Assembly: GCF_016025255.1 (NCBI RefSeq)
Contig: NZ_CP065592.1
Coordinates: forward strand, 165,025 to 229,024
Reading direction: 5' to 3'
DNA length: 64,000 bases
Source: Sphingosinicella flava
GTDB lineage: Bacteria; Pseudomonadota; Alphaproteobacteria; Sphingomonadales; Sphingomonadaceae
Both the position numbers and the translations under genes were made by a program. Below, in pieces: positions 1-8,707 of this stretch. Every line of letters begins with the position of its first letter. Position 1 is the first letter of the stretch. Under the pieces are notes generated by a model. The model saw only the letters and a list, made by a program, of their open reading frames with translations, was not told where the DNA came from and ran no database searches.

Positions 1-1514
1 TCCGGACGCTGCTCGTCGCGGTCGCGGCCAAGATCGGTGCGCTTGATGAAGCCGGTGGCGCCATCGTCGCCGACCTGCACCTCAAGACCGCCGTCGCGGA
101 CTTCAAGGACAGTGACGGTGACCGTTTCACCTTTGTTGACGCCGGCGCCGGTCGCGGTCGCGGCCGATACGCCGCCCCGTTCAAGCTGCTTCATGCCGAG
201 GCTGATGCGCTCCTTCTCCACGTCGACGTCGAGCACGACGGCCTTCACCATCTCGCCCTTGTGGTGGAGATTGAGAGCGTCCTCGCCCGACAGGCCCCAG
301 GCGATGTCCGACATATGGACCATGCCGTCCACATCGCCTTCGAGACCGATGAAGAGACCGAATTCGGTGGAATTCTTGACCTCGCCTTCGATTTCGCTGC
401 CGACCGGGTGCTTCTCGGCGAAGGCTGCCCACGGATTGGATTGAGCCTGTTTCAGGCCCAGGCTGATCCGGCGCTTTTCTTCGTCCACTTCCAGAATGGC
501 GACTTCGACTTCCTGGCTGGTGGAGACGATCTTGCCCGGATGAACGTTCTTCTTGGTCCAGCTCATTTCGGAGACGTGGACAAGACCTTCGATGCCGGCT
601 TCCAGCTCGACGAACGCACCATATTCGGTGATGTTCGTGACGCGGCCCGAGAAGACGCCGCCGATCGGATATTTGGCCTGCGCGCCTTCCCATGGATCGC
701 TTTCAAGCTGCTTCATGCCGAGCGAGATGCGCTGCGTGTCGCGATTGATGCGGACGATCTGGACGCGGACGGTGTCGCCGATATTCAGCACTTCCGACGG
801 GTGGTTGACGCGCTTGTAGGACAGGTCGGTGACGTGGAGCAGGCCGTCGATGCCGCCCAAATCCACGAAAGCGCCGTAATCGGTGATGTTCTTGACGACG
901 CCGTCGATCACCTGGCCTTCGGTCAGGTTCTGGATGAGGCCGGTGCGCTGTTCGGCGCGGGTTTCTTCGAGGATCGCGCGGCGCGACACGACGATGTTGC
1001 CCCGGCGGCGGTCCATCTTCAGGATCTGGAACGGCTGCGGCAGGTCCATCAGCGGCTGCACATCGCGGACCGGACGGATGTCGACCTGGCTGCCCGGAAG
1101 GAAGGCCACGGCGCCCGAAAGGTCGACGGTGAAGCCGCCCTTGACGCGGCCGAAGATCACGCCTTCGACGCGATTGCCGGCGGCATATTCGGTTTCGAGC
1201 GTATCCCAGGCGGCTTCGCGGCGCGCGCGGTCGCGCGACAGCATCGCTTCGCCCTGATGATTTTCAACGCGGTCGACATAGACTTCGACTTCGTCGCCGA
1301 CCTTCAATTCGGCCTTCTGACCAGGCGCTGCGAATTCGCGCAGCGGCACGCGGCCTTCTGATTTGAGGCCGACGTCGATGACGGCAAGGTCGTTTTCGAT
1401 CGCGGTGACGGTGCCCTTGACGACACGGCCTTCGAAATTCTCGTTTTCGCCGCCAAGATGTTCATTTAAAAGTGCCGCGAAATCGTCGCGGGTCGGGTTT
1501 GCCGACGTGGCCAT
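1..1514 (-). CDS. rpsA: 30S ribosomal protein S1 (3' end outside window)
   Basis: Ribosomal protein S1 is the large RNA-binding protein of the 30S subunit that helps load mRNA. The 504 visible codons contain successive S1/OB-fold repeats. Recurrent strands DYGAFVDL, EYGAFVEL and EFGLFIGL are each followed by a GLLHVT, GLVHVS or GMVHMS turn, and by ISLGMKQ or ISLGLKQ at repeat ends. The start MATSANPTRDD has an AAGGA ribosome site about 9 nt upstream. The family is usually about 560-570 residues, so roughly the last 60 residues lie beyond position 1. The gene follows cmk after about 170 bp in the common aroA-cmk-rpsA order. Identity is very secure; only the C-terminus is unseen. Confidence 0.97.
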   Translation of the reverse strand, partial: MATSANPTRDDFAALLNEHLGGENENFEGRVVKGTVTAIENDLAVIDVGLKSEGRVPLREFAAPGQKAELKVGDEVEVYVDRVENHQGEAMLSRDRARREAAWDTLETEYAAGNRVEGVIFGRVKGGFTVDLSGAVAFLPGSQVDIRPVRDVQPLMDLPQPFQILKMDRRRGNIVVSRRAILEETRAEQRTGLIQNLTEGQVIDGVVKNITDYGAFVDLGGIDGLLHVTDLSYKRVNHPSEVLNIGDTVRVQIVRINRDTQRISLGMKQLESDPWEGAQAKYPIGGVFSGRVTNITEYGAFVELEAGIEGLVHVSEMSWTKKNVHPGKIVSTSQEVEVAILEVDEEKRRISLGLKQAQSNPWAAFAEKHPVGSEIEGEVKNSTEFGLFIGLEGDVDGMVHMSDIAWGLSGEDALNLHHKGEMVKAVVLDVDVEKERISLGMKQLERGGVSAATATGAGVNKGETVTVTVLEVRDGGLEVQVGDDGATGFIKRTDLGRDRDEQRP

Positions 1515-1681
1515 AAAGCTGATCCTTCTTTGCTTTTTCCGGCTGCCGGTTGTCTCCGGCAGTCTTGGCCCAACATGCCGCGGCGGCCTCATGCCGGTCG
1601 CGGCGTCCGTGCGGAAGAGACAAGGGAAGAAACCTGAAAAGCAAAAAGGCGCGTCGGATGAGGGCCTTGGGCCCTTCTATC

Positions 1682-2311
1682 TCACGCGCTCCGCTGTAAC
1701 CGGGCTTCCACGAGCGCAATCGCCCGCTGGACGGCCGCGTCTATAGTCATGTCGCTGGTATCGAGCAAGTCCGCATCCGCGGCTTGCAGGAGCGGCGCGG
1801 TGGAACGGCCCATGTCCCGCTCGTCGCGGGCACGGATGTCGAGCAGGACGTCGTCATAATGGACAGCCTTGCCCATGCGGACGAGCTCGGCATGACGCCG
1901 GGTGGCGCGCGCCTCTGGCGAGGCGGTGACGAACAGCTTCGCCTCGGCTTCGGGCGCGATGACCGTGCCGATGTCGCGCCCGTCCAGCACCGCGCCGCCA
2001 GTCTGCCGCGCAAATTCCTGCTGGCGGGAAAGCAGGGTTTCGCGGACCAGCGAATAAACGGAGATGCGGGAAGCGAGTCCGCCCACCGTCTCGCTCTTCA
2101 ATTCCGGATCGTCGAAATCGATCTGCGCGAAGTCGCAAGCGCGCACGGCGGCGAACTCGCTGTCGGGGTCACCGCCCCAGCGCAAGAGGTTGAGGCCGAC
2201 GGCGCGGTATAGAAGGCCGGTATCGAGGTGCGGTAACCCGTAATGGCGTGCCAGAGCGCGGGCGATGGTGCCCTTTCCGCTGGCCGCGGGTCCGTCGACG
2301 GCGATGATCAT
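1682..2311 (-). CDS. cmk: Cytidylate kinase
   Basis: Phosphorylates CMP and dCMP with ATP in pyrimidine nucleotide metabolism. The 209-residue product begins MIIAVDGPAASGKGT, a P-loop right at the N-terminus, as is usual for this kinase. It then shows the DTGLLYRA CMP-binding segment and the DGRDIGTVI motif. The ATG at 2309-2311 overlaps the aroA stop by four bases (ATGA), so the two are translationally coupled. This makes the short start preferable to longer in-frame alternatives that run back into aroA. The length is typical for the family. Confidence 0.96.
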   Translation of the reverse strand: MIIAVDGPAASGKGTIARALARHYGLPHLDTGLLYRAVGLNLLRWGGDPDSEFAAVRACDFAQIDFDDPELKSETVGGLASRISVYSLVRETLLSRQQEFARQTGGAVLDGRDIGTVIAPEAEAKLFVTASPEARATRRHAELVRMGKAVHYDDVLLDIRARDERDMGRSTAPLLQAADADLLDTSDMTIDAAVQRAIALVEARLQRSA

Positions 2312-3639
2312 GCGCTGTGCAATTCCTGCAATGTCGTAACGAAGCCGGGGAAGCTGGTGTCCACCGGCGCCATGCTGTCGATCGTTACAGCTTGTGAGCA
2401 GTGAAGGCCAGCGATGGCGAAGCTCATGGCGATGCGATGATCCATGCAAGAAGCGATGGTCGCCCCGCCGGGAAGCGGCGCGCCGCCGCTGCCCATGATC
2501 GCCAGTCCATCCTGGTTTTCCTCGACCCTTGCTCCAATCGCACGGAGGCCCTCCGCCATGGCGGCGATGCGGTCCGATTCCTTGACGCGCAGCTCGCGCA
2601 GGCCGCTTGTCCGGCTCGTTCCGTCCGCAAAGGCGGCGGCGATGAAGAAGATCGGGAATTCGTCGATCATCGACGGCACGGCCTGGGGCGCGATGTCCGT
2701 GGCGCGAAGCGCCGAATGCCGGACGCGCATGTCGGCAACAGGCTCTCCATCCACCATCCGCTCATTGTCGAAGACGATGTCGCCGCCCATCGCCCGCAGC
2801 GCGTCGAACAGGCCCATGCGAAGCGGATTGGTGCCGACATTGCGGATCACGATGCTCGATCCCGGCACCACCAGCGCGGCAACGGCCAGAAAGGCCGCAG
2901 AGGACGGGTCGCCTGGAATCGCGATGTCCTGCGGCGTCAAAGCGGCCTTGCCCGCCAGTGCGATGGTGCGGCCGCCGCCAGGCTCCTCAGCCACTTCGAT
3001 CCTTGCGCCGAAATGCCGTAGCATGCGTTCGCTATGATCGCGCGTCGCCACGGGTTCGGTAATGCGGGTGACGCCCGGCGTGTTGAGTGCGGCGAGCAGA
3101 AGAGCCGATTTCACCTGCGCCGACGCCACGGTCAGCCGGTGATGGCGCGGCACGGCGGCGGCGGCGCCCTCGATCGTCAGCGGCAATGTGCCTTGCGGTG
3201 AAGCCGCGATTGTCGCGCCTATGGTGCGGAGCGGCCCGGCGACCCGCTCCATCGGCCGGCGGCTTAGCGACGAATCGCCGGTGAGGGTCGCAGTGACCGG
3301 GTGGCTGGCGATGAGGCCCATGAGAAGGCGCGCGGACGTGCCGCTATTGCCCATGTCGAGCGGTGCGTGAGGGGTGTTAAGGCCGCCGGTTCCGACCCCG
3401 TCCACGTGCCACGTGTCCGGCCCTTCGGCCTCGATCCTGGCGCCCATGGCGCGGAGCGCGCAGGCCGTCGAGCGCACGTCTCCGCCCGGTGACAGCCCCT
3501 GGATCCGGCTCTGCCCATCCGCCATAGCGGCAAGCATCAGGGCCCGGTGGGAGATGGACTTATCGCCTGGAACGACGGTTTCCCCGGACAAGGGGCCGCT
3601 GCTGCGGAAGGACATTTGTTGCTTTGTGACGCTGTACAT
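2308..3639 (-). CDS. aroA: 3-phosphoshikimate 1-carboxyvinyltransferase (EPSP synthase)
   Basis: Joins shikimate-3-phosphate and phosphoenolpyruvate in the sixth step of the shikimate pathway. The GDKSISHRA substrate-binding motif is near residue 30, followed by MGNSGTSARL and, near the C-terminus, DHRIAMSFA. The set is diagnostic of the two-domain EPSP synthase fold. A 443-residue form starting MYSVTKQQ at 3639 has a weak GGAT ribosome site; MSFRSSGP at 3615 is an equally plausible start. The gene is divergent from the FYDLN-acid protein gene and coupled to cmk downstream. The segment upstream of 3639 up to the TTGACA at 3676-3681 probably holds promoters for both directions. Confidence 0.95.
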   Translation of the reverse strand: MYSVTKQQMSFRSSGPLSGETVVPGDKSISHRALMLAAMADGQSRIQGLSPGGDVRSTACALRAMGARIEAEGPDTWHVDGVGTGGLNTPHAPLDMGNSGTSARLLMGLIASHPVTATLTGDSSLSRRPMERVAGPLRTIGATIAASPQGTLPLTIEGAAAAVPRHHRLTVASAQVKSALLLAALNTPGVTRITEPVATRDHSERMLRHFGARIEVAEEPGGGRTIALAGKAALTPQDIAIPGDPSSAAFLAVAALVVPGSSIVIRNVGTNPLRMGLFDALRAMGGDIVFDNERMVDGEPVADMRVRHSALRATDIAPQAVPSMIDEFPIFFIAAAFADGTSRTSGLRELRVKESDRIAAMAEGLRAIGARVEENQDGLAIMGSGGAPLPGGATIASCMDHRIAMSFAIAGLHCSQAVTIDSMAPVDTSFPGFVTTLQELHSA

Positions 3640-3773
3640 TTGATCCGGCTGACGTCGGAAAGGAAGCCAAGGCTTTTGACAGCGCGTCCGGGCTATGGCA
3701 AGGCGCCCGCAACAGGGCCGTGCCGCAATGGAATGGCCGCTTTTTTCACTCTTTTTCGGAGGCTCTCTCACCC

Positions 3774-4097
3774 ATGGTGAAAGCTGAATGGGGCACCAAG
3801 CGCACTTGTCCCAAATGCGCCACCCGCTTCTACGATCTCGGCAAGGACGATCCGGTCACCTGCATCGAATGCGGCGTATCGTGGGAGCCCGAGCCTGTCC
3901 TGAAGTCCAAGCAGCCGCTTCCTTATGACGCGCCGAAGAAACAGGCCGCCGAAAGCCAGGTCGATGATGCCGATCTCGCCGCCGAGGAACTGGAAATCGA
4001 CGAGGACGCCGAAGAAAATCCGGACGACGAGGTCGATCTGGGCGGCGATGACGATATCGGCGTCGCCGGCCCGGGCGACGAGGACGAAGAAATCTAA
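3774..4097 (+). CDS. TIGR02300-type FYDLN acid domain protein
   Basis: Small acidic protein of 107 residues found across Alphaproteobacteria; its function is not established. The N-terminal part has two CxxC knuckles (CPKC and CIEC) bracketing the name-giving FYDL segment, which suggests a zinc ribbon. The remaining half is almost entirely Asp/Glu-rich and probably disordered. The ATG at 3774 has a clear CGGAGG site 9-10 nt upstream, which excludes the longer reading frame. A TTGACA hexamer at 3676-3681 could be its -35 box, but no convincing -10 is visible. It lies immediately before tRNA-Ala, an arrangement I recall from other sphingomonads. Confidence 0.88.
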   Translation: MVKAEWGTKRTCPKCATRFYDLGKDDPVTCIECGVSWEPEPVLKSKQPLPYDAPKKQAAESQVDDADLAAEELEIDEDAEENPDDEVDLGGDDDIGVAGPGDEDEEI

Positions 4098-4184
4098 AAG
4101 CCTACTTGCGGGGCGCTGCCAGCTACACTAAAGGCAGCGCCTCCAAAGCCCGTCAGGCTCCCAGCCGGCGGCGCGAAAAGGTTC

Positions 4185-4260
<76 letters not shown>

Positions 4261-4301
4261 TCTTTTCCCACACTTCCGAAATGGTCGCGAGTGAGGCCAA
4301 T

Positions 4302-4316
4302 CAGGATTGTATCCTG
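4302..4316. promoter_or_regulatory. Small perfect inverted repeat upstream of the TonB-dependent receptor
   Basis: CAGGAT-TGT-ATCCTG, six-base arms around a three-base spacer, about 110 bp before the receptor start. It could be an operator or a minor hairpin of the tRNA transcript. It does not look like a canonical Fur box. Function is a guess. Confidence 0.3.
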
Positions 4317-4423
4317 TTCGCTTGATTTGCCGCTGCGCTACCCCCCCCATGATTAAACAGGATGAGATTTATCGACGCAAAAGGCATGTTCGTCGATTGG
4401 CCGCTTTTCGCCCCTGTGCCTGA

Positions 4424-6406
4424 ATGGCATCGGCCCGCTTCGAAATCGACAGAAGACCGGGGGGTTCATTGTTCAGCGCTACCAAATTGATCGGCTTTGC
4501 TGCTCCTCTCTACATCCTGGTCAATCCGCCTATAGCCTCGGCCAGCACCGTCCAGACCGGTCCGACCGGAACGGGCGACGCGCGCGCTGCGGACAGAGCG
4601 GATGATGCATTCGGCGTCCGAATTGGAACTGAGCAGATCGGCCTTTATTCCGAAACGCTCGTTCGGGGTCTCAATTTGCAAGTGTCGGGCAATTACCGGC
4701 TCGCCGGCTCTTATTTCGTGCGGGTCGGAAACATGGTCGATCCCCTTTTGTCAGGGGTTACGACCCGGGTGGGCTATAATGCTCTAGGCGCGGATTTCGC
4801 CTCGCCGACCGGCCTCGTCGAATATGGACTTCGTTCGCCGATCGATTCACCGCAAACGAGCGTATCGGCGTCGTTGATGCCTTATGGCGGGAATCTGCTC
4901 GAAGGCACGATCGCCTTGGCCGATGGCTCCCGGCGCGGCCTGCTGATCGGCGGCCAATCCAGCTATTTTCGAAGCTCGTCCGGGGCTCGCGGTCAAAGCT
5001 ATCGGTTCGGCGTGATCGGCGAGGTGCGGCCGGTGGCGGATAGCTCGATCGCCGCTTTCTTCAGTATCAACGATTTCGACTTCGACGGGAATTACAATGT
5101 CGCCGTGCGGGGCGAGCGCCTTCCGCCACGCCTGAAGCATCCCAATAGATTATTCCCGGCATGGGGCGATCATGACGGCCAGGATATCAATGCGGGAATC
5201 GTCTCTCGCTTCGCGCCGACGGATCGCCTGTCCCTCATGGGTTCCCTCATATATTCCAGGCTGGACCTCAATGCCGCCGATTTCGTTCTCTACTCCCTTC
5301 AGGAGGACGGCACCGGATCGGCATCGATCACCGTTAATCGTCCCCGCGATGCAGATGCTTATGCCGGCGCCGTGGGCGCGAGCTGGAAAGCGAGCGGGAG
5401 CGGGCGGTTCTTCGGCGAAATCAGGATGCGGAGAACCTACACCGCCTTCGCCCCGGCAGCATCCGTCAGGGTTCCCATCCTCGATCAGGATCTGGGCTTG
5501 CCGGACGTCGCGCCGCCGCCGCTTCCATTCCTCCCGCAAACCCTGGATCGCACCCGGCAAATCAGTGCCGGGATCGGCTATGAACATTCTTTTGCCCGGC
5601 TGCGATTGAAGGGAAGCCTGCAAAAGGCCCACAACAAGCGCACCTTCAGCCCCCCCGGCTTGCCCGAATCGGCCTCCGTGCAATCCCCGTGGCTTTATGA
5701 TTTATCGGCGGCCGCAGCCTTTTCTCGTTATTGGACCGCCTTTGCCACATGGACGCGCGGCCTGGAGGATTCGGGCGTGGCGCCCGGGAATGCGGCCAAC
5801 GCCAATGATGTCTTGCCGGTTGTCGTGGCCGTGCAACAGGAGATCGGAGCGCGTGGCGCAATCACGCCGGATTTCACGCTGATTGCGTCGGCATATACAA
5901 TCAGCAAGCCTGCTGCTGGTTTCGACGCCAACGGCGCTTATGGGCTTTCGGGAAATTTGCGCCACCGCGGGCTGGAATTGTCGCTGACCGGCAAATTGGT
6001 GCCGAGCCTCCGTATGGTCGCGGGTCTTGCCTATCTCGACGCAAGCCGGTCCGGCGAGCAGGTTCGACGGGGAATTCAGTCGAGGGAAGTGCCTGGTGTT
6101 TCGGACGTGACGGCTCTGGCCAATCTGAACTGGTCGGTGCCGGGCATGAATGGCTTGTCGATCGACGGCCAGGCCAATTACGCCAGTTCCCGCCGGGTCC
6201 GTTCAAGCGACGGCCTTCGCGCGCCCGGTTATGCGACGTTCGACGTCGGCGCGCTCAAAAGTTTCAGGGTGGGCGGCACGGATTTTTCGCTTCGAGCGCG
6301 GATCGTCAATATTTTCGACAGCGATGCCTGGGTCGCTCAACGTTCGGAATTGCTCGATCGGGTGTTGCGAAGAAGCATTCGCCTCAGTTTGACGGCGCGC
6401 CGCTGA
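4424..6406 (+). CDS. TonB-dependent receptor with shortened plug
   Basis: Outer-membrane barrel of 660 residues, probably importing an iron chelate or another scarce nutrient. A hydrophobic leader (about residues 15-42, ending ASAS) precedes a short region resembling the second half of a TonB plug: GLYSETLVRGLNLQVSG, then YFVRVGN, then TRVGYNALGADF. The rest is a run of alternating amphipathic strands typical of a 22-strand barrel, for example GIGYEHSFARLRLKGSL and LRARIVNIFDS. No clear TonB box is visible and the C-terminus is SLTARR rather than a terminal Phe or Trp. The substrate cannot be read from sequence. It stands alone between tRNA-Ala and an MFS gene. Confidence 0.8.
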   Translation: MASARFEIDRRPGGSLFSATKLIGFAAPLYILVNPPIASASTVQTGPTGTGDARAADRADDAFGVRIGTEQIGLYSETLVRGLNLQVSGNYRLAGSYFVRVGNMVDPLLSGVTTRVGYNALGADFASPTGLVEYGLRSPIDSPQTSVSASLMPYGGNLLEGTIALADGSRRGLLIGGQSSYFRSSSGARGQSYRFGVIGEVRPVADSSIAAFFSINDFDFDGNYNVAVRGERLPPRLKHPNRLFPAWGDHDGQDINAGIVSRFAPTDRLSLMGSLIYSRLDLNAADFVLYSLQEDGTGSASITVNRPRDADAYAGAVGASWKASGSGRFFGEIRMRRTYTAFAPAASVRVPILDQDLGLPDVAPPPLPFLPQTLDRTRQISAGIGYEHSFARLRLKGSLQKAHNKRTFSPPGLPESASVQSPWLYDLSAAAAFSRYWTAFATWTRGLEDSGVAPGNAANANDVLPVVVAVQQEIGARGAITPDFTLIASAYTISKPAAGFDANGAYGLSGNLRHRGLELSLTGKLVPSLRMVAGLAYLDASRSGEQVRRGIQSREVPGVSDVTALANLNWSVPGMNGLSIDGQANYASSRRVRSSDGLRAPGYATFDVGALKSFRVGGTDFSLRARIVNIFDSDAWVAQRSELLDRVLRRSIRLSLTARR

Positions 6407-6489
6407 CATTGACGACAATTCGCACCCGCCTTGCGATCAATGGATGAGGCGGCGGGAACAAGGTAAATAATTCGTTAATTCATAGCGGC

Positions 6490-6636
6490 ATGACACGTTC
6501 GCCGCTGATTTTCGGGCGCAAGTCCCGTCGCGACCCGCCTTTGGGGGCAATAGCCATGAGCATGGGCGAGGACGCGCGCCTGTTCGGCTATACGTTGCTT
6601 GGCGGTCTCGTTTTTTTCAGCACCTATCTCGCCTAA
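6490..6636 (+). CDS. Possible 48-residue membrane microprotein
   Basis: Short reading frame starting MTRSPLIFGRKSRRDPPLG and ending with a hydrophobic stretch, FGYTLLGGLVFFSTYLA. A basic segment followed by one membrane helix suggests a small inner-membrane protein. It ends only 4 bp before the convergent MFS gene stop. The ribosome site is weak, which lowers confidence. I have a vague recollection of similar small proteins in sphingomonads but cannot confirm it. Confidence 0.45.
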   Translation: MTRSPLIFGRKSRRDPPLGAIAMSMGEDARLFGYTLLGGLVFFSTYLA

Positions 6637-6640
6637 CGCG

Positions 6641-7942
6641 TCAGCCGATGCGGCAGGCTTCGTCGTCGCAGGCCTTGTGCAGCTTCCAGGCGATCCAGGC
6701 CGCGCCGATGCTGGCGATGGCAACCATCAGCAAGGTTTCGGCCACGGACACGCCTGCTTGCACGAGAACGGTAAGGAGGATCGCCGCCAGCACCATGGCG
6801 CCCGAATTGACGATATTGTTCGCCGCCACCGTCCGCGCCGTCTCCGATTTGGGCACGGTGGTGGTGAGGAAGGCATAAAGCGGCACGACGAACATGCCGC
6901 CGGACACCGCGACGCCGAACAGGTCGAACATGACCCATTCCGCCAGCGGGATGCGGATGAAGGTATGAAGGTCCATCAGCCCGTTTTCGGGTTGCGTCCA
7001 CTGGGTGACGTTCCAGTAGAGATGAAGGACGAATAGGCCCATCGCGATCGCCGCAGCGGGCGCATATTTGGCGAGCACCCGGCCCGCGAGCAGGCGGTTG
7101 ATCAGCACCGATCCCACGGCAACGCCGACCGAGAAAATGGCGAGGAACAGGGTGGCGACCTCCTCGTTGGCGCCCAGCACATTCTTGACGAGTGGTGGAA
7201 ATTGGGCCGCGAGCACCGCGCCTTGCGCCCAGAAGAAGCTGATCGCGGCGATGGACAGAAACAGGCGGGGAATGTGGAGCGTGGCCGACACGAGCGCGAT
7301 CGACGAGCGGACGATATGCCAGTCCATCTTCAAAGGCGGGGCGTCCGTTTCCGGAGGGGCGGGGGGGACCATGCCGCCGACGATCCGGCCGACGATCGCG
7401 ACGCACAGGACGCCTGCCGCCGCGATTTCATAATGATTGCGACCGAGGAGGCCGCCCGCGATCGTGCCCATCAGAATGGCGAAATAGGTGCCCGCTTCGA
7501 CGAGGCCGGTGCCGCCCAAGACCTCGTCGCTTTTGAGGTGCTGGGGCAGGATCGCATATTTGATCGGCCCGAAGAAACTGGAATGGACGCCCATGGCGAA
7601 GAGGGCGGTGAGCAGCAGCGGAATATTGTGAAGCAAGAGTCCCGCCGCGCCCGCGATCATGATGAAAATCTCGGCCGTCTTGACGATGCGAATGATCTTC
7701 GCCTTGTCGCTTGAGTCCGCGAGCTGCCCGGCGAGCGCGGAAAACAGGAAGAAAGGGAGGATGAAGAGGCCGCCCGCAATGGCGTTGAACGTCGCTTCCT
7801 TCGTGGGGTCGCTGTAAATGGCATAAGTGACTAGGATCACCATCGCCGACTTGTAGAGATTGTCGTTGAACGCGCCGAGAAATTGGGTCGCGAACAAGGG
7901 CAGAAAGCGGCGGCGGCGCAGAAGCTGAAACGAAGCCTGCAT
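6641..7942 (-). CDS. LplT-like major facilitator protein
   Basis: Inner-membrane transporter of 433 residues with about twelve helices. The N-terminal signature FLGAFNDNLYKSAMVIL, followed by LADSSDKAKIIR after helix 2, is characteristic of lysophospholipid transporter LplT and the transporter half of fused acyltransferase/acyl-ACP synthetase proteins. Known relatives flip lysophospholipids for re-acylation. No acyltransferase is fused or adjacent here, though pgsA (phospholipid synthesis) is the next gene on the other strand. Substrate assignment is therefore inference. Start MQASFQLLRRRR at 7942 has no strong ribosome site. Confidence 0.82.
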   Translation of the reverse strand: MQASFQLLRRRRFLPLFATQFLGAFNDNLYKSAMVILVTYAIYSDPTKEATFNAIAGGLFILPFFLFSALAGQLADSSDKAKIIRIVKTAEIFIMIAGAAGLLLHNIPLLLTALFAMGVHSSFFGPIKYAILPQHLKSDEVLGGTGLVEAGTYFAILMGTIAGGLLGRNHYEIAAAGVLCVAIVGRIVGGMVPPAPPETDAPPLKMDWHIVRSSIALVSATLHIPRLFLSIAAISFFWAQGAVLAAQFPPLVKNVLGANEEVATLFLAIFSVGVAVGSVLINRLLAGRVLAKYAPAAAIAMGLFVLHLYWNVTQWTQPENGLMDLHTFIRIPLAEWVMFDLFGVAVSGGMFVVPLYAFLTTTVPKSETARTVAANNIVNSGAMVLAAILLTVLVQAGVSVAETLLMVAIASIGAAWIAWKLHKACDDEACRIG

Positions 7943-8032
7943 GGGTCAGAACTGGCTGGAATGAGGGATCATGGGCGCCGCTCATAGCGTCCTTTTCAGG
8001 GTCGTCCAATGGCGAGGCGCTTCCCAGGCTGG

Positions 8033-8100
8033 CCGTCATGGCGAACAGACGAAGCGATCGGTGGGGCACTTGGATTGCCGCGCTTCGCTCGCAATGACGG
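8033..8100. repeat. Dispersed palindromic repeat, family E
   Basis: Imperfect inverted element. The left side starts CCGTCATGGCGA and the right side ends CTCGCAATGACGG, with AAGCG/CGCTT inside. Similar elements (CGTCATTGCGAGCGAAGC type) are widespread in Alphaproteobacteria. It lies between the divergent LplT-like gene and pgsA. Confidence 0.65.
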
Positions 8101-8155
8101 AAGGCTTCAACAATCCGGTTCATTTCACGCCAAAAGCGGCTAAGACCTGTCTTCG

Positions 8156-8707
8156 ATGCTTTCCCTGCCCAACATCCTGACCTTGTCGCGCATCGTCACC
8201 GTGCCGATCCTGGTTTTCCTGCTGTGGCCGGGCGGCGGCTGGTTCGATTATGCGCTGGCTTTCGCGGTCTACTGCATGATGGGCATCACCGATTATTTCG
8301 ACGGCTATCTCGCCCGCGCACGGGGCACGGTGTCGCGGCTTGGCGTCTTCCTCGATCCCATTGCCGACAAGATCATGGTTGCCGCCGTCATCTTGATGCT
8401 CGTCTTCATCGGCACCCTTTCCGGCGTCCACGCCATCGCCGCGCTCATCATCCTGCTGCGCGAGATCATGGTGTCGGGGCTCCGCGAATTCCTTGCCGGC
8501 ATTCAGGTATCCGTCCCCGTAAGCCGGCTCGCCAAGTGGAAGACGACGTTCCAGCTTGTCTCTCTCGGCGCGCTCATCTTCGCGGGCGCCGTGCCGCAAT
8601 GGCCGTGGGTCAAGGACGCGGGCCTCGTCAGCCTGTGGGCGGCCGCCGTGCTGACCCTCGTCACCGGCTGGGATTATCTGCGCGTCGGCTTGAAGCACAT
8701 GGATTGA
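8156..8707 (+). CDS. pgsA: CDP-diacylglycerol--glycerol-3-phosphate 3-phosphatidyltransferase
   Basis: Makes phosphatidylglycerophosphate, the precursor of phosphatidylglycerol and cardiolipin, at the inner membrane. The 183-residue protein begins LPNILTLSRI and carries the full CDP-alcohol phosphotransferase motif near residues 45-70: D-x2-D-G-x2-A-R-x8-G-x3-D-x3-D, seen as TDYFDGYLARARG then GVFLDPIADK. Several hydrophobic helices follow. The stop codon abuts the stop of the convergent aspartyl-protease-like gene with no spacer. The motif separates it from phosphatidylserine or cardiolipin synthases only at family level; the length and LPNILTLSRI start favour PgsA. Confidence 0.93.
   Translation: MLSLPNILTLSRIVTVPILVFLLWPGGGWFDYALAFAVYCMMGITDYFDGYLARARGTVSRLGVFLDPIADKIMVAAVILMLVFIGTLSGVHAIAALIILLREIMVSGLREFLAGIQVSVPVSRLAKWKTTFQLVSLGALIFAGAVPQWPWVKDAGLVSLWAAAVLTLVTGWDYLRVGLKHMD

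Noticed and set aside
37..1361. Long plus-strand frames antisense to rpsA and other GC-rich genes
   Set aside because: They mirror the codon periodicity of the true gene on the other strand, lack ribosome sites and show no family motifs.
7428..8123. Minus-strand frame beginning MNRIVEAFRHCERSAAIQ
   Set aside because: The N-terminus is the familiar translation of a dispersed repeat, and the rest is out of frame with the LplT-like gene.
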